From Pseudomonas chlororaphis (GTDB lineage: Bacteria > Pseudomonadota > Gammaproteobacteria > Pseudomonadales > Pseudomonadaceae), in assembly GCF_003731765.1 (NCBI RefSeq), contig NZ_MOAL01000004.1, positions 124,001-188,000 on the forward strand: 64,000 nt of DNA, given 5' to 3'. The notes under the pieces were generated by a model, which did not search any database, was not told where the DNA came from, and was given only the letters and a program-made list of their open reading frames with translations. Each line of letters begins with the position of its first letter. Position 1 is the first letter of the stretch. Both the position numbers and the translations under genes were made by a program. Below, one piece after another: positions 44,284-55,582 of this stretch.

Positions 44284-44328
44284 GTCGGAACTGAGTATCG
44301 GCTTCTATATATAAGTTGTGTGATATTG

Positions 44329-44360
44329 AAATGCCTTGATCGAGAGATCAGGGCATTTTT
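44329..44360 (+). terminator. Intrinsic terminator after actP
   Basis: Stem ATGCCTTGATC / GATCAGGGCAT (one T:G wobble) with loop GAGA and a T-run, 46 nt after the actP stop. Confidence 0.88.
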
Positions 44361-44384
44361 TATACCCGCCATCCAGCCAGGGTC

Positions 44385-44484
44385 GTAGGAGCTGGCTTGC
44401 CAGCGAAGGCGTCTCTGAGGCTGAGGATGGGTTTGGAGTTGGGTGCTGTGCTTAGGATCGATTCGCCGGCAAGCCGGCTCCTGC
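44385..44484. repeat. REPIN 3 (two inverted REP sequences)
   Basis: REP at 44385-44406 (core GCTGGCTTGCCAGC) and inverted mate at 44463-44484 (core GCCGGCAAGCCGGC) with a 56-nt divergent centre. Lies between actP and gltA. The left arm matches REPIN 2 and the right arm matches REPIN 1, so the two stem alleles co-occur in one element. Confidence 0.88.
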
Positions 44485-44580
44485 GAGAAGCTGCGGCATG
44501 AGAGAGGAGGGCGGAAACAAATACGGCCTCTGTTTAGAGGCCGTATCAGCTGCAATCAAGACGTGTGCGCTAGGCGGGTC

Positions 44581-45870
44581 TTACTTGCGGTCTTCCAGTT
44601 TGCTGATGTCGCGTGACTCGTAGCCGGTGTACAGCTGGCGTGGACGGCCGATCTTGTACGGGCTGGAGAGCATTTCCTTCCAGTGGGAGATCCAGCCGAC
44701 GGTCCGCGCCAGGGCGAAGATCACGGTGAACATGCTGGTTGGAATGCCGATCGCCTTGAGGATGATCCCCGAGTAGAAGTCGACGTTCGGGTACAGCGAG
44801 CGTTCGATGAAGTACGGGTCGGTCAGGGCGATCTCTTCCAGGCGCATGGCCAGTTCGAGTTGCGGATCGTTCTTGATGCCCAGTTCCTTCAACACTTCGT
44901 CGCAGGTCTGCTTCATTACTGTGGCGCGTGGGTCACGGTTCTTGTAGACGCGGTGACCGAAGCCCATGAGCTTGAACGGATCGTTCTTGTCCTTGGCCTT
45001 GGCGATGAACTTGTCGATATTCGAGACATCGCCGATTTCATCGAGCATGGTCAGCACGGCTTCGTTGGCGCCGCCGTGAGCCGGGCCCCAGAGAGCAGCG
45101 ATACCGGCAGCGATACAGGCGAACGGGTTGGCACCCGAGGAGCCTGCCAGGCGTACGGTGGAGGTCGATGCGTTCTGCTCGTGGTCGGCGTGGAGGATGA
45201 AGATCCGGTCCATTGCCTTGGCCAACACCGGGCTGATCGGTTTGATCTCGCACGGGGTGTTGAACATCATGTGCAGGAAGTTTTCCGCGTACGACAGGTC
45301 GTTGCGCGGGTACATCATGGGTTGGCCCATGGAGTACTTGTAAACCATCGCGGCCAGGGTCGGCATCTTGGCGATCAGGCGCACCGCCGAGATTTCGCGG
45401 TGTTGCGGGTTATTGATGTCCAGGGAGTCGTGGTAGAACGCCGACAGGGCGCCGACGACACCACACATGACCGCCATCGGGTGGGCGTCACGACGGAAAC
45501 CGTTGAAGAAGGTTTTCAGCTGTTCGTGAACCATGGTGTGGTTCTTGACGGTGCTGACGAACTGGGCCTTCTGTTCTGCGGTTGGCAGTTCGCCATTGAG
45601 CAGCAGGTAGCAGGTTTCCAGGTAGTCCGACTTCTCGGCCAGTTGCTCGATCGGGTAGCCCCGATGCAGCAGGATGCCGTTGTCACCATCAATATAGGTG
45701 ATCTTCGACTCGCAGGAGGCAGTCGACATGAAACCAGGGTCAAAGGTGAAGCGGCCCGTGGCCGTCAGGCCCCGAACATCGATAACATCGGGACCAACGG
45801 TGCCGGTTAAAATGGGCAGCTCGACGGGGGCTGCGCCCTCGATGATCAACTGCGCTTTTTTGTCAGCCAT
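44581..45870 (-). CDS. gltA: Citrate synthase
   Basis: 429 aa hexameric-type (NADH-sensitive, type II) citrate synthase by length and similarity to the Gram-negative enzyme. Active-site regions: [20 protein letters not shown] near the N-terminus, [15 protein letters not shown] with the first catalytic His, [14 protein letters not shown] with the second, and the Asp/Arg region [15 protein letters not shown]. Condenses oxaloacetate and acetyl-CoA. Divergent from the sdh-suc operon with a clear promoter at 45929-45956. Confidence 0.97.
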   Translation of the reverse strand: MADKKAQLIIEGAAPVELPILTGTVGPDVIDVRGLTATGRFTFDPGFMSTASCESKITYIDGDNGILLHRGYPIEQLAEKSDYLETCYLLLNGELPTAEQKAQFVSTVKNHTMVHEQLKTFFNGFRRDAHPMAVMCGVVGALSAFYHDSLDINNPQHREISAVRLIAKMPTLAAMVYKYSMGQPMMYPRNDLSYAENFLHMMFNTPCEIKPISPVLAKAMDRIFILHADHEQNASTSTVRLAGSSGANPFACIAAGIAALWGPAHGGANEAVLTMLDEIGDVSNIDKFIAKAKDKNDPFKLMGFGHRVYKNRDPRATVMKQTCDEVLKELGIKNDPQLELAMRLEEIALTDPYFIERSLYPNVDFYSGIILKAIGIPTSMFTVIFALARTVGWISHWKEMLSSPYKIGRPRQLYTGYESRDISKLEDRK

Positions 45871-45928
45871 GTGGCCTCCTATTTATGCTTGAAATCATCT
45901 GACAGACCCCCCACGCAGGGCCCGCACC

Positions 45929-45956
45929 ACTATAGTGAGATAAATCTGAATGTCAA
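45929..45956 (-). promoter_or_regulatory. gltA sigma-70 promoter
   Basis: Minus-strand perfect -35 TTGACA (complement of 45951-45956) and -10 TATAGT (complement of 45929-45934), 16-bp spacer. Start site expected near 45922, about 50 nt upstream of the gltA ATG. Confidence 0.85.
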
Positions 45957-46070
45957 TTTGCCTAAAGTCTTGCTCCAGAAGGCTTTAAGCCGAGTTTTTC
46001 CTCGAAATTCCCTGCCATTTACGCCTTTTATTACGGTAACGCAATCAGCTATTAGGGGGAGGTGTTTGCG

Positions 46071-46099
46071 TTGTCATTAGTAGCCTAACTGTCTATACT
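46071..46099 (+). promoter_or_regulatory. sdhCDAB-suc sigma-70 promoter
   Basis: -35 TTGTCA (46071-46076) and -10 TATACT (46094-46099) with the ideal 17-bp spacer. Start expected near 46106, giving a leader of about 115 nt before sdhC. Confidence 0.82.
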
Positions 46100-46220
46100 C
46101 GGCCACCGACCTCCGTAGGCTTCTGGGCCCGCTTTATTGGGGGTCGCACTCCCTGGGTAGTGGTTGCCTGACCAGTGCACTCCCCAACAACTTTGCCCTG
46201 ATTGTTAGGGGCTCTTCAGT

Positions 46221-46607
46221 GTGAAAAAAGCCGTGAATAGCCAACGACCTGTAAACCTAGACCTAAGGACCATCAAACTCCCCATCACCGGCGTTACGTC
46301 GTTTCTCCACCGTGTTTCCGGCATCATCCTCTTCCTGGGCATCGGCATCATGCTTTACGCATTGAGCAAATCCCTGGGTTCCGAGGAAGGGTATGCCGAG
46401 GTGAAGGCGTGCTTGACCAGTCCGCTGGCCAAATTCGTTGCATGGGGCCTCCTGTCCGCCTTGCTGTATCACTTGGTGGCCGGTGTACGCCATCTGATCA
46501 TGGACATGGGCATCGGTGAAACGCTGGAAGGCGGCAAGCTGGGCTCGAAAATCGTTATCGCCGTATCCGTGGTGGTAATCGTTCTGGCGGGAGTTTGGAT
46601 ATGGTAA
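46221..46607 (+). CDS. sdhC: Succinate dehydrogenase cytochrome b556 subunit SdhC
   Basis: 128 aa with GTG start at 46221 (TTAGGGGC ribosome site upstream); a second in-frame GTG at 46233 would give VNSQRPVNLDL. Three membrane helices; PITGVTSFLHRVSGIILFLG contains the quinone-site Ser and Arg, and the haem b ligand His lies in LLYHLVAGVRHLIMD. Membrane anchor with SdhD. Overlaps sdhD by 7 nt. Confidence 0.95.
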   Translation: MKKAVNSQRPVNLDLRTIKLPITGVTSFLHRVSGIILFLGIGIMLYALSKSLGSEEGYAEVKACLTSPLAKFVAWGLLSALLYHLVAGVRHLIMDMGIGETLEGGKLGSKIVIAVSVVVIVLAGVWIW

Positions 46608-46969
46608 CCAGCGTTACGAACCTGTCGCGTTCGGGCCTTTATGACTGGATGGCGCAGCGTGTGTCTGCGGTCGTTCTCGCGGCTTATTTCATCTTCCTGA
46701 TCGGGTACCTCGTTGCGAACCCTGGCCTTGGCTACGCCCAATGGCACGCTCTGTTCGCCAACAACTGGATGCGTATCTTCAGCCTGCTGGCCATGGTTGC
46801 TCTGGGCGCTCACGCCTGGGTCGGCATGTGGACCATTTCCACTGACTACCTGACGCCGATGGCGCTGGGCAAGTCGGCCACAGCAGTACGTTTCCTTTTC
46901 CAGGCAGTATGCGGCGTTGCGATGTTCGCTTACTTCGTCTGGGGTGTGCAGATTCTCTGGGGTATCTGA
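46601..46969 (+). CDS. sdhD: Succinate dehydrogenase membrane anchor SdhD
   Basis: 122 aa from the ATG at 46601. Three helices; the haem-ligand His is in VALGAHAWVGMWTISTDYL, where the Asp-Tyr pair belongs to the quinone site. N-terminal SGLYDWMAQRVSAVVLA is typical. sdhA begins 3 nt after the stop. Confidence 0.95.
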   Translation: MVTSVTNLSRSGLYDWMAQRVSAVVLAAYFIFLIGYLVANPGLGYAQWHALFANNWMRIFSLLAMVALGAHAWVGMWTISTDYLTPMALGKSATAVRFLFQAVCGVAMFAYFVWGVQILWGI

Positions 46970-46972
46970 TTC

Positions 46973-48745
46973 ATGGCTAACATTCCAACGATTTCTTTCG
47001 ACGCCATCATCATTGGCGGCGGCGGCGCAGGCATGCGTGCCGCACTGCAGCTGGCCCAAGGCGGCCACAAGACTGCGGTGATCACCAAGGTGTTCCCGAC
47101 TCGTTCGCACACCGTGTCTGCCCAGGGTGGCATCACCTGCGCCATCGCTTCGGCCGACCCGAACGATGACTGGCGCTGGCATATGTACGATACCGTCAAG
47201 GGTTCCGACTACATCGGTGACCAGGACGCTATCGAATACATGTGTCAGGAAGGCCCGGCTGCGGTCTTCGAGCTGGACCACATGGGCCTGCCGTTCTCGC
47301 GTACCGAAACCGGTCGTATCTACCAGCGTCCTTTCGGCGGTCAGTCCAAGGACTACGGCAAGGGCGGCCAGGCTGCTCGTACATGCGCCGCATCCGACCG
47401 TACCGGTCACGCTCTGCTGCACACCCTTTATCAGGGCAACCTGAAAGCGGGTACCACCTTCCTTAATGAGTGGTATGCCGTTGACCTGGTGAAAAACGAA
47501 GACGGCGCGTTCGTCGGCGTTATCGCCATCTGCATCGAAACCGGCGAAACCACCTACATCCGTGCCAAGGCTACCGTTCTGGCCACTGGCGGTGCAGGTC
47601 GTATCTATGCGTCCACTACCAACGCCCTGATCAACACCGGTGACGGCGTCGGCATGGCTTTGCGTGCTGGCGTTCCGGTGCAAGACATCGAAATGTGGCA
47701 GTTCCACCCAACTGGTATCGCCGGCGCCGGTGTACTGGTGACCGAAGGTTGCCGTGGTGAAGGTGGTTACCTGATCAACAAGCACGGCGAGCGTTTCATG
47801 GAGCGTTATGCTCCGAACGCCAAAGACTTGGCGGGTCGTGACGTTGTAGCCCGTTCCATGGTTAAAGAGATCATCGCCGGCAACGGCTGTGGCCCTAACG
47901 GCGACCACGTGATGCTCAAGCTCGACCACCTGGGCGAGGAAGTGCTGCACAGCCGCCTGCCAGGCATCTGCGAGCTGTCCAAGACCTTTGCTCACGTTGA
48001 CCCAGTGGTTGCTCCGGTTCCGGTTGTTCCAACCTGCCACTACATGATGGGCGGCGTTGCCACCAACATTCATGGTCAGGCCATCACTCAGGACGCCGAA
48101 GGCGTGGACACCATCATCCCTGGCTTGTTCGCAGTGGGTGAAGTGGCTTGCGTATCGGTTCACGGTGCCAACCGTCTGGGCGGCAACTCGCTGCTGGACC
48201 TGGTGGTCTTCGGTCGCGCGGCCGGCCTGCACCTGGAAAAAGCCCTGACTGACGGTATCGAATACCGTGACGCCAGCGACACCAACGTTGAAGTTGCCCT
48301 GAACCGTCTGGCCAAGCTCAACGAGCGCACCACCGGTGAAGACGTGGCGACCCTGCGTCGTGAGCTGCAAAACTGCATGCAGAACTATTTCGGTGTATTC
48401 CGTACTGGCGAATACATGCAGAAGGGTATCGCTCAGTTGGCAGACCTGCGCGAGCGTATCGCCAACGTCAAGATCAACGACAAGTCCCAGGCGTTCAACA
48501 CTGCCCGTATCGAAGCGCTTGAGCTGCAGAACCTGCTGGAAGTGGCCGAAGCCACCGCCATCGCTGCTGAAGTGCGTAAAGAGTCCCGCGGCGCCCACGC
48601 CCGTGAAGACTTTGAAGATCGCGACGACGAAAACTGGCTGTGCCACACCCTGTACTTCCCGGGTGAGAAGCGCGTTGCCAAGCGTGCCGTGAACTTCTCG
48701 CCGAAGACGGTTCCGACTTTTGAACCAAAAATTCGGACTTATTAA
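46973..48745 (+). CDS. sdhA: Succinate dehydrogenase flavoprotein SdhA
   Basis: 590 aa. FAD-binding [19 protein letters not shown], covalent FAD attachment at His46 ([11 protein letters not shown]), and the active-site Arg in [18 protein letters not shown]. Oxidises succinate to fumarate. The C-terminus ([18 protein letters not shown]) is complete. Part of the sdhCDAB unit. Confidence 0.98.
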   Translation: MANIPTISFDAIIIGGGGAGMRAALQLAQGGHKTAVITKVFPTRSHTVSAQGGITCAIASADPNDDWRWHMYDTVKGSDYIGDQDAIEYMCQEGPAAVFELDHMGLPFSRTETGRIYQRPFGGQSKDYGKGGQAARTCAASDRTGHALLHTLYQGNLKAGTTFLNEWYAVDLVKNEDGAFVGVIAICIETGETTYIRAKATVLATGGAGRIYASTTNALINTGDGVGMALRAGVPVQDIEMWQFHPTGIAGAGVLVTEGCRGEGGYLINKHGERFMERYAPNAKDLAGRDVVARSMVKEIIAGNGCGPNGDHVMLKLDHLGEEVLHSRLPGICELSKTFAHVDPVVAPVPVVPTCHYMMGGVATNIHGQAITQDAEGVDTIIPGLFAVGEVACVSVHGANRLGGNSLLDLVVFGRAAGLHLEKALTDGIEYRDASDTNVEVALNRLAKLNERTTGEDVATLRRELQNCMQNYFGVFRTGEYMQKGIAQLADLRERIANVKINDKSQAFNTARIEALELQNLLEVAEATAIAAEVRKESRGAHAREDFEDRDDENWLCHTLYFPGEKRVAKRAVNFSPKTVPTFEPKIRTY

Positions 48746-48756
48746 GGGTGGCCGAT

Positions 48757-49461
48757 ATGTTGAAAGTCAGTGTTTATCGTTACAACCCTGATCAGGACGC
48801 CGCGCCGTTCATGCAGGAGTTCCAGGTCGATACCGGTGGTAAAGACCTGATGGTGCTGGATGTACTGGCACTGATCAAAGAGCAGGACGAAGGTTTCTCC
48901 TATCGTCGCTCCTGCCGTGAAGGTGTTTGTGGCTCCGATGGCATGAACATCAACGGCAAAAACGGCTTGGCATGCATCACGCCACTGTCTGCGGTCGTCA
49001 AAGGTAACAAGCTGGTTGTTCGTCCTCTGCCTGGTTTGCCGGTTATCCGTGACCTGGTCGTCGATATGAGCATCTTCTACAAGCAATACGAGAAGGTTAA
49101 GCCATTCCTGCAGAACGACACGCCGGCTCCGGCCATTGAGCGTCTGCAGTCCCCGGAAGAGCGCGAAAAGCTCGACGGTCTGTACGAGTGCATCCTGTGC
49201 GCTTGCTGCTCGACCTCTTGCCCGTCCTTCTGGTGGAACCCGGACAAGTTCCTGGGTCCAGCTGCTCTGCTGCAAGCTTATCGCTTCCTGGCAGACAGCC
49301 GCGACACCAAGACTACCGAGCGTCTGGCTTCGCTGGATGACCCGTTCAGCGTATTCCGCTGCCGCGGGATCATGAACTGCGTCAACGTTTGTCCGAAAGG
49401 CCTGAACCCGACTAAGGCCATCGGTCACATCCGTAACATGCTGCTGCAAAGCGGCGTTTGA
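48757..49461 (+). CDS. sdhB: Succinate dehydrogenase iron-sulfur subunit SdhB
   Basis: 234 aa from the ATG at 48757, after AAGGGTGG; an in-frame GTG at 48748 lies inside that ribosome site, so the ATG is preferred. Cysteines for [2Fe-2S] in SCREGVCGSDGMN and NGLAC; for [4Fe-4S] and [3Fe-4S] in CILCACCSTSCPSFWW and CRGIMNCVNVCPKGLNP. Transfers electrons from SdhA to quinone. Confidence 0.97.
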   Translation: MLKVSVYRYNPDQDAAPFMQEFQVDTGGKDLMVLDVLALIKEQDEGFSYRRSCREGVCGSDGMNINGKNGLACITPLSAVVKGNKLVVRPLPGLPVIRDLVVDMSIFYKQYEKVKPFLQNDTPAPAIERLQSPEEREKLDGLYECILCACCSTSCPSFWWNPDKFLGPAALLQAYRFLADSRDTKTTERLASLDDPFSVFRCRGIMNCVNVCPKGLNPTKAIGHIRNMLLQSGV

Positions 49462-49501
49462 TTCAGCTGCTGTACCCGTAGAACCGCTTTACCCGTAGAT
49501 G

Positions 49502-49535
49502 CTACGGCGCAGGCTTCAACCGGCGCCGTAGTTTT
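49502..49535 (+). terminator. Terminator/attenuator-like hairpin between sdhB and sucA
   Basis: Perfect 9-bp arms CTACGGCGC (49502-49510) and GCGCCGTAG (49523-49531), then TTTT. It lies in a 262-nt spacer inside an otherwise co-transcribed operon, so partial termination or mRNA 3'-end protection of the sdh segment is plausible. Confidence 0.6.
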
Positions 49536-49723
49536 AACCTGAGCAGCAGCTCACAAAGTTGCCGCTCTTATTTTGAAGAAATGAGACAAGCAGGGGCATC
49601 CGGGCTGGTACCCGGACTATCAGCGTGATCCTAAGTGGCTTGTTTTAGTCGCTGCATTCGGACTTCTGCAAGTTTGCTCGGTGTCTTCGCAGGTGGTGTT
49701 CCCCTAACCGAGGGTGACCAAGC

Positions 49724-52555
49724 ATGCAAGAAAGCGTGATGCAGCGCATGTGGAACAGCGCCTACCTATCCGGTAGTAACGCTGCCTATGTGGAAGAGCT
49801 CTACGAGCTCTACCTGCACGACCCTAACGCTGTGCCAGAAGAGTGGCGCACTTACTTCCAGAAGTTGCCTACCGACGGCAGCACTGCCATCGATGTTTCG
49901 CACTCCACAATCCGCGATCATTTCGTCTTGCTGGCAAAGAACCAGCGCCGCGCACAACCGGTATCCGCCGGCAGCGTGAGCAGTGAGCACGAGAAGAAGC
50001 AGGTTGAAGTGCTGCGATTGATCCAGGCCTACCGTATGCGTGGCCACCAGGCAGCCCAGCTTGACCCGCTGGGGCTGTGGCAGCGTCCTGCACCTGCAGA
50101 CCTGTCGATCAATCATTACGGCTTGACCAATGCCGATCTTGATACGACCTTCCGTGCCGGCGACCTGTTCATCGGCAAAGAGGAAGCGAGCCTACGCGAA
50201 ATTCACGAAGCGTTGCAGCAGACATATTGCCGCACCATCGGCGCTGAATTTACGCACATCGTCGATTCCGAACAGCGTCAGTGGTTCCAGCAGCGTCTGG
50301 AAAGCGTGCGTGGCCGTCCGACTTACTCCACGGATATCAAGAGCCACCTGCTTGAGCGCGTGACCGCAGCTGAAGGCCTCGAGAAATACCTGGGCACCAA
50401 GTACCCGGGTACCAAGCGTTTCGGTCTGGAAGGCGGCGAGAGCCTGATTCCGTTGCTTGATGAGCTGATCCAGCGTTCCGGTTCCTACGGCACCAAGGAA
50501 ATCGTCATCGGCATGGCCCACCGTGGTCGCCTGAACGTACTGGTCAACACCTTCGGCAAGAACCCGCGCGAACTCTTCGACGAGTTTGAAGGCAAGAAGA
50601 AGGTCGAGTTGGGCTCCGGCGACGTGAAATATCACCAGGGCTTCTCGTCCAACGTGATGACCGCCGGCGGCGAAGTTCACCTGGCCATGGCCTTCAACCC
50701 TTCCCACCTGGAAATCGTTTCGCCAGTGGTCGAGGGTTCGGTGCGTGCTCGCCAGGATCGTCGTAATGACCTGAACGGTGACAAGGTACTGCCAATTTCC
50801 ATCCACGGTGACGCTGCATTCGCAGGTCAGGGCGTGGTCATGGAAACCTTCCAGATGTCGCAGACCCGCGGCTTCAAGACTGGCGGCACCATCCACCTGG
50901 TGATCAACAACCAGGTCGGCTTCACCATCAGCAACCCGCTGGACTCGCGTTCCACCGAGTACGCCACCGACGTCGCGAAAATGATCCAGGCGCCGATCCT
51001 CCATGTGAATGGTGATGATCCGGAAGCCGTATTGTTCGTGACCCAGTTGGCCATCGACTACCGCATGCAATACAAGCGCGACGTGGTGATCGACCTGGTC
51101 TGCTACCGTCGTCGCGGCCACAACGAGGCCGACGAGCCAAGCGGCACCCAGCCACTGATGTATCAGCAGATCGTCAAACAGCGCACCACTCGTGAACTGT
51201 ATGCCGAACGCCTGACTCAGGGCGGTGTGCTCGACGCAGAGCGTGTTCAGGCGAAAGTCGACGAATACCGCAATGCGCTGGACAACGGTCTGCACGTGGT
51301 GAAAAGCCTGGTCAAAGAGCCGAACAAAGAGTTGTTCGTGGACTGGCGTCCGTACCTGGGCCACGCCTGGACTGCGCGTCACGACACCCGGTTCGACCTG
51401 AAGACCCTGCAAGAACTGTCTGCCAAGCTGCTGGAACTGCCGGAAGGCTTCGTGGTTCAGCGCCAAGTGGCGAAGATCTACGAAGACCGTCAGAAAATGC
51501 AAGCCGGCGGCCTGCCGATCAACTGGGGTTACGCCGAAACCATGGCGTACGCGACCCTGGCGTTCGAAGGTCACCCGATTCGCATGACCGGCCAGGACAT
51601 CGGCCGTGGTACGTTCTCGCACCGTCACGCGGTGTTGCACAACCAGAAAGACGCGGGCACCTACATCCCGTTGCAGCACCTGTACGAAGGCCAGCCACGT
51701 TTCGACCTGTACGACTCGTTCCTGTCCGAAGAAGCCGTGCTGGCGTTCGAATACGGTTACTCGACCACTACGCCAAACGCGCTGGTGATCTGGGAAGCCC
51801 AGTTCGGCGACTTCGCCAACGGTGCCCAAGTAGTGATCGACCAGTTCATCACCAGCGGCGAGCACAAGTGGGGCCGTCTCTGCGGTCTGACCATGCTGCT
51901 GCCACACGGTTATGAAGGTCAGGGTCCTGAGCACTCCTCGGCCCGTCTGGAGCGTTACCTGCAGCTGTGCGCCGAGCACAACATCCAGGTGTGCGTACCG
52001 ACCACTCCGGCCCAGATCTACCACTTGCTGCGTCGCCAGGTGATTCGTCCCCTGCGCAAGCCGCTGGTAGTCCTGACGCCGAAATCGCTGCTGCGTCATA
52101 AATTGGCCATCTCGACCCTGGAAGATCTGGCGGAAGGTTCCTTCCAGACCGTTATTCCGGAAATCGATGCCCAAGATCCAAAAGATGTAGGTCGCATCGT
52201 TCTGTGTAGCGGCAAGGTCTACTACGACTTGCTGGAAAAACGCCGTGCCGAAGGTCGTGATGACATCGCCATCGTGCGGATCGAGCAGCTGTACCCATTC
52301 CCTGAGGACGACTTGATTGAAGTCCTGGCTCCGTACAAAAACCTCAAACACATCGTTTGGTGTCAGGAAGAGCCGATGAACCAGGGTGCCTGGTACTGCA
52401 GCCAGCATCACATGCGTCGCATCATCAGCGGTCACAACAAGTCGCTCGTACTCGAGTACGCGGGCCGTGACGCTTCTGCTGCACCTGCATGTGGTTACGC
52501 ATCGATGCACGCCGAGCAGCAGGAAAAACTGCTGCAAGATGCCTTCACTGTTTAA
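49724..52555 (+). CDS. sucA: 2-oxoglutarate dehydrogenase E1 component
   Basis: 943 aa, normal for OdhA/SucA. N-terminal SNAAYVEELYELYLHDPNAVP, ThDP-binding and active-site regions GMAHRGRLNVLVNTFGKNP, FNPSHLEIVSPVVEGSVRARQ and GDAAFAGQGVVMETFQMSQ, plus the C-terminal pyrimidine-binding MTGQDIGRGTFSHRHAVLH. Decarboxylates 2-oxoglutarate and passes the succinyl group to SucB lipoate. Preceded by GAGGGTGACC. Confidence 0.97.
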   Translation: MQESVMQRMWNSAYLSGSNAAYVEELYELYLHDPNAVPEEWRTYFQKLPTDGSTAIDVSHSTIRDHFVLLAKNQRRAQPVSAGSVSSEHEKKQVEVLRLIQAYRMRGHQAAQLDPLGLWQRPAPADLSINHYGLTNADLDTTFRAGDLFIGKEEASLREIHEALQQTYCRTIGAEFTHIVDSEQRQWFQQRLESVRGRPTYSTDIKSHLLERVTAAEGLEKYLGTKYPGTKRFGLEGGESLIPLLDELIQRSGSYGTKEIVIGMAHRGRLNVLVNTFGKNPRELFDEFEGKKKVELGSGDVKYHQGFSSNVMTAGGEVHLAMAFNPSHLEIVSPVVEGSVRARQDRRNDLNGDKVLPISIHGDAAFAGQGVVMETFQMSQTRGFKTGGTIHLVINNQVGFTISNPLDSRSTEYATDVAKMIQAPILHVNGDDPEAVLFVTQLAIDYRMQYKRDVVIDLVCYRRRGHNEADEPSGTQPLMYQQIVKQRTTRELYAERLTQGGVLDAERVQAKVDEYRNALDNGLHVVKSLVKEPNKELFVDWRPYLGHAWTARHDTRFDLKTLQELSAKLLELPEGFVVQRQVAKIYEDRQKMQAGGLPINWGYAETMAYATLAFEGHPIRMTGQDIGRGTFSHRHAVLHNQKDAGTYIPLQHLYEGQPRFDLYDSFLSEEAVLAFEYGYSTTTPNALVIWEAQFGDFANGAQVVIDQFITSGEHKWGRLCGLTMLLPHGYEGQGPEHSSARLERYLQLCAEHNIQVCVPTTPAQIYHLLRRQVIRPLRKPLVVLTPKSLLRHKLAISTLEDLAEGSFQTVIPEIDAQDPKDVGRIVLCSGKVYYDLLEKRRAEGRDDIAIVRIEQLYPFPEDDLIEVLAPYKNLKHIVWCQEEPMNQGAWYCSQHHMRRIISGHNKSLVLEYAGRDASAAPACGYASMHAEQQEKLLQDAFTV

Positions 52556-52597
52556 TGCCTTCGCGCACCTGAAACCGAATTTAAGGAACCACAGATA

Positions 52598-53821
52598 ATG
52601 GCTATCGAGATCAAAGCCCCCACTTTCCCGGAATCGGTTGCCGATGGCACCGTTGCCACCTGGCACAAACAACCGGGCGACGCCGTCAAGCGTGACGAAC
52701 TGATCGTCGACATCGAAACCGACAAGGTTGTGCTGGAAGTGTTGGCGACTGCTGACGGCGTGTTGGGCGCTATCGTCAAGAACGAAGGCGACACCGTTCT
52801 GTCCGACGAAGTCCTGGGCTCCATCGTGGAAGGCGGCGCTGCTGCCGCTGCACCTGCCGCCGCCGCTGCTCCAGCGGCTGCCCAGGCTGCCGCTCCAGCT
52901 GCTGCTGGCGAAGACGATCCTGTTGCTGCTCCTGCTGCACGCAAGCTGGCTGAAGAAAACGGCATCAACATCGCTTCCGTTGCCGGTACTGGCAAAGGCG
53001 GTCGTGTGACCAAGGAAGACGTGGTTGCCGCTGTTGCTGCCAAGAAAGCCGCTCCGGCTGCTGCGCCTGCCAAGGCTGCTGCTCCGGCTGCCGCTGCTCC
53101 TGTGTTCGCCGCTGGCGACCGCATCGAGAAGCGCGTACCGATGACCCGTGTTCGTGCAACCGTTGCCAAGCGTCTGGTTGAAGCTCAGTCGAACATGGCG
53201 ATGCTGACCACCTTCAACGAAGTCGACATGACCGAAGTCATGGCCCTGCGTTCGAAGTACAAGGATCTGTTCGAGAAGAGCCACAACGGCGTGCGCCTGG
53301 GCTTCATGTCGTTCTTCGTCAAGGCTGCCACCGAAGCGCTGAAACGCTTCCCGGCGGTCAACGCGTCGATCGACGGTGGCGACATCGTTTACCACGGCTA
53401 CGCTGACGTCGGTGTTGCGGTCTCCAGCGACCGTGGCCTGGTGGTTCCGGTTCTGCGTAACGCCGAACTGATGAGCCTGGCTGAAATCGAAGGCGGCATC
53501 GCCACCTTCGGCAAGAAAGCCCGTGACGGCAAACTGTCGATGGACGAAATGACCGGTGGTACGTTCACCATCACCAACGGCGGTACTTTCGGTTCGATGA
53601 TGTCGACCCCGATCGTCAACCCGCCGCAAGCAGCAATCCTGGGCATGCACAACATTCTGCAACGTCCGATGGCCATCAACGGTCAAGTCGTTATCCGTCC
53701 GATGATGTACCTGGCTCTGTCCTACGATCACCGTCTGATCGATGGCAAAGAAGCTGTGACCTTCCTGGTCACCATCAAGAACCTGCTGGAAGATCCGGCT
53801 CGTCTGCTGCTGGATATCTGA
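52598..53821 (+). CDS. sucB: 2-oxoglutarate dehydrogenase E2 component (succinyltransferase)
   Basis: 407 aa. Lipoyl domain with Lys43 in [11 protein letters not shown], an Ala/Pro linker (about 85-110), the peripheral subunit-binding domain [29 protein letters not shown], a second Ala/Pro linker, and the catalytic domain ending with His378 and Asp382 ([12 protein letters not shown]). Transfers succinyl to CoA. 42 nt after sucA. Confidence 0.97.
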   Translation: MAIEIKAPTFPESVADGTVATWHKQPGDAVKRDELIVDIETDKVVLEVLATADGVLGAIVKNEGDTVLSDEVLGSIVEGGAAAAAPAAAAAPAAAQAAAPAAAGEDDPVAAPAARKLAEENGINIASVAGTGKGGRVTKEDVVAAVAAKKAAPAAAPAKAAAPAAAAPVFAAGDRIEKRVPMTRVRATVAKRLVEAQSNMAMLTTFNEVDMTEVMALRSKYKDLFEKSHNGVRLGFMSFFVKAATEALKRFPAVNASIDGGDIVYHGYADVGVAVSSDRGLVVPVLRNAELMSLAEIEGGIATFGKKARDGKLSMDEMTGGTFTITNGGTFGSMMSTPIVNPPQAAILGMHNILQRPMAINGQVVIRPMMYLALSYDHRLIDGKEAVTFLVTIKNLLEDPARLLLDI

Positions 53822-53830
53822 TAAAGCAGC

Positions 53831-55356
<1,526 letters not shown>

Positions 55357-55582
55357 GACAATAAGAAACCACGGCGGATTGCCCGTCGTGAGCCTTGCGA
55401 GCAAGACTCACCGCGGAATCTCCGCTGGACTCGACCTCTCGAGGTAGCGCCGCACACTGGACCGGAGCCCTGGCTCCTGGTTCATGGGCGGCGCTGGTTT
55501 GAGAGTAGCGGTCACAGGTGGTGCGGCACTCATCATGAGCGCAGCGCCGAATGCGCAGTACCTAACGAAGACGGTAAAAAGC
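55357..55582 (+). other. Structured lpdG-sucC spacer
   Basis: 226 nt with several pairable segments (GTGAG / CTCAC, GCGGA-ATC-TCCGC, GCCGC with GGCGGC further on). No T-run, so no intrinsic terminator seen. A frame is open across it into sucC but lacks a ribosome site and family similarity. Probably a leader or processing region for sucCD. Confidence 0.4.

Larger units (their letters stand above)
45871..46220. other. gltA-sdhC divergent regulatory region
   Basis: 350 nt without a coding frame I can support. It holds the gltA promoter (45929-45956, minus) and the sdh promoter (46071-46099, plus), about 115 bp apart. The sdh leader (about 46106-46220) is GC- and pyrimidine-rich and ends with the sdhC ribosome site TTAGGGGC (46205-46212). 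Confidence 0.8.

Noticed and set aside
50192..53731. A very long open frame on the minus strand opposite sucA-sucB (and similar ones opposite sdhA, cheA, lpdG and ccmF)
   Set aside because: These lie antisense to clear, conserved genes, have no ribosome sites or recognisable domains, and follow from high-GC codon usage.
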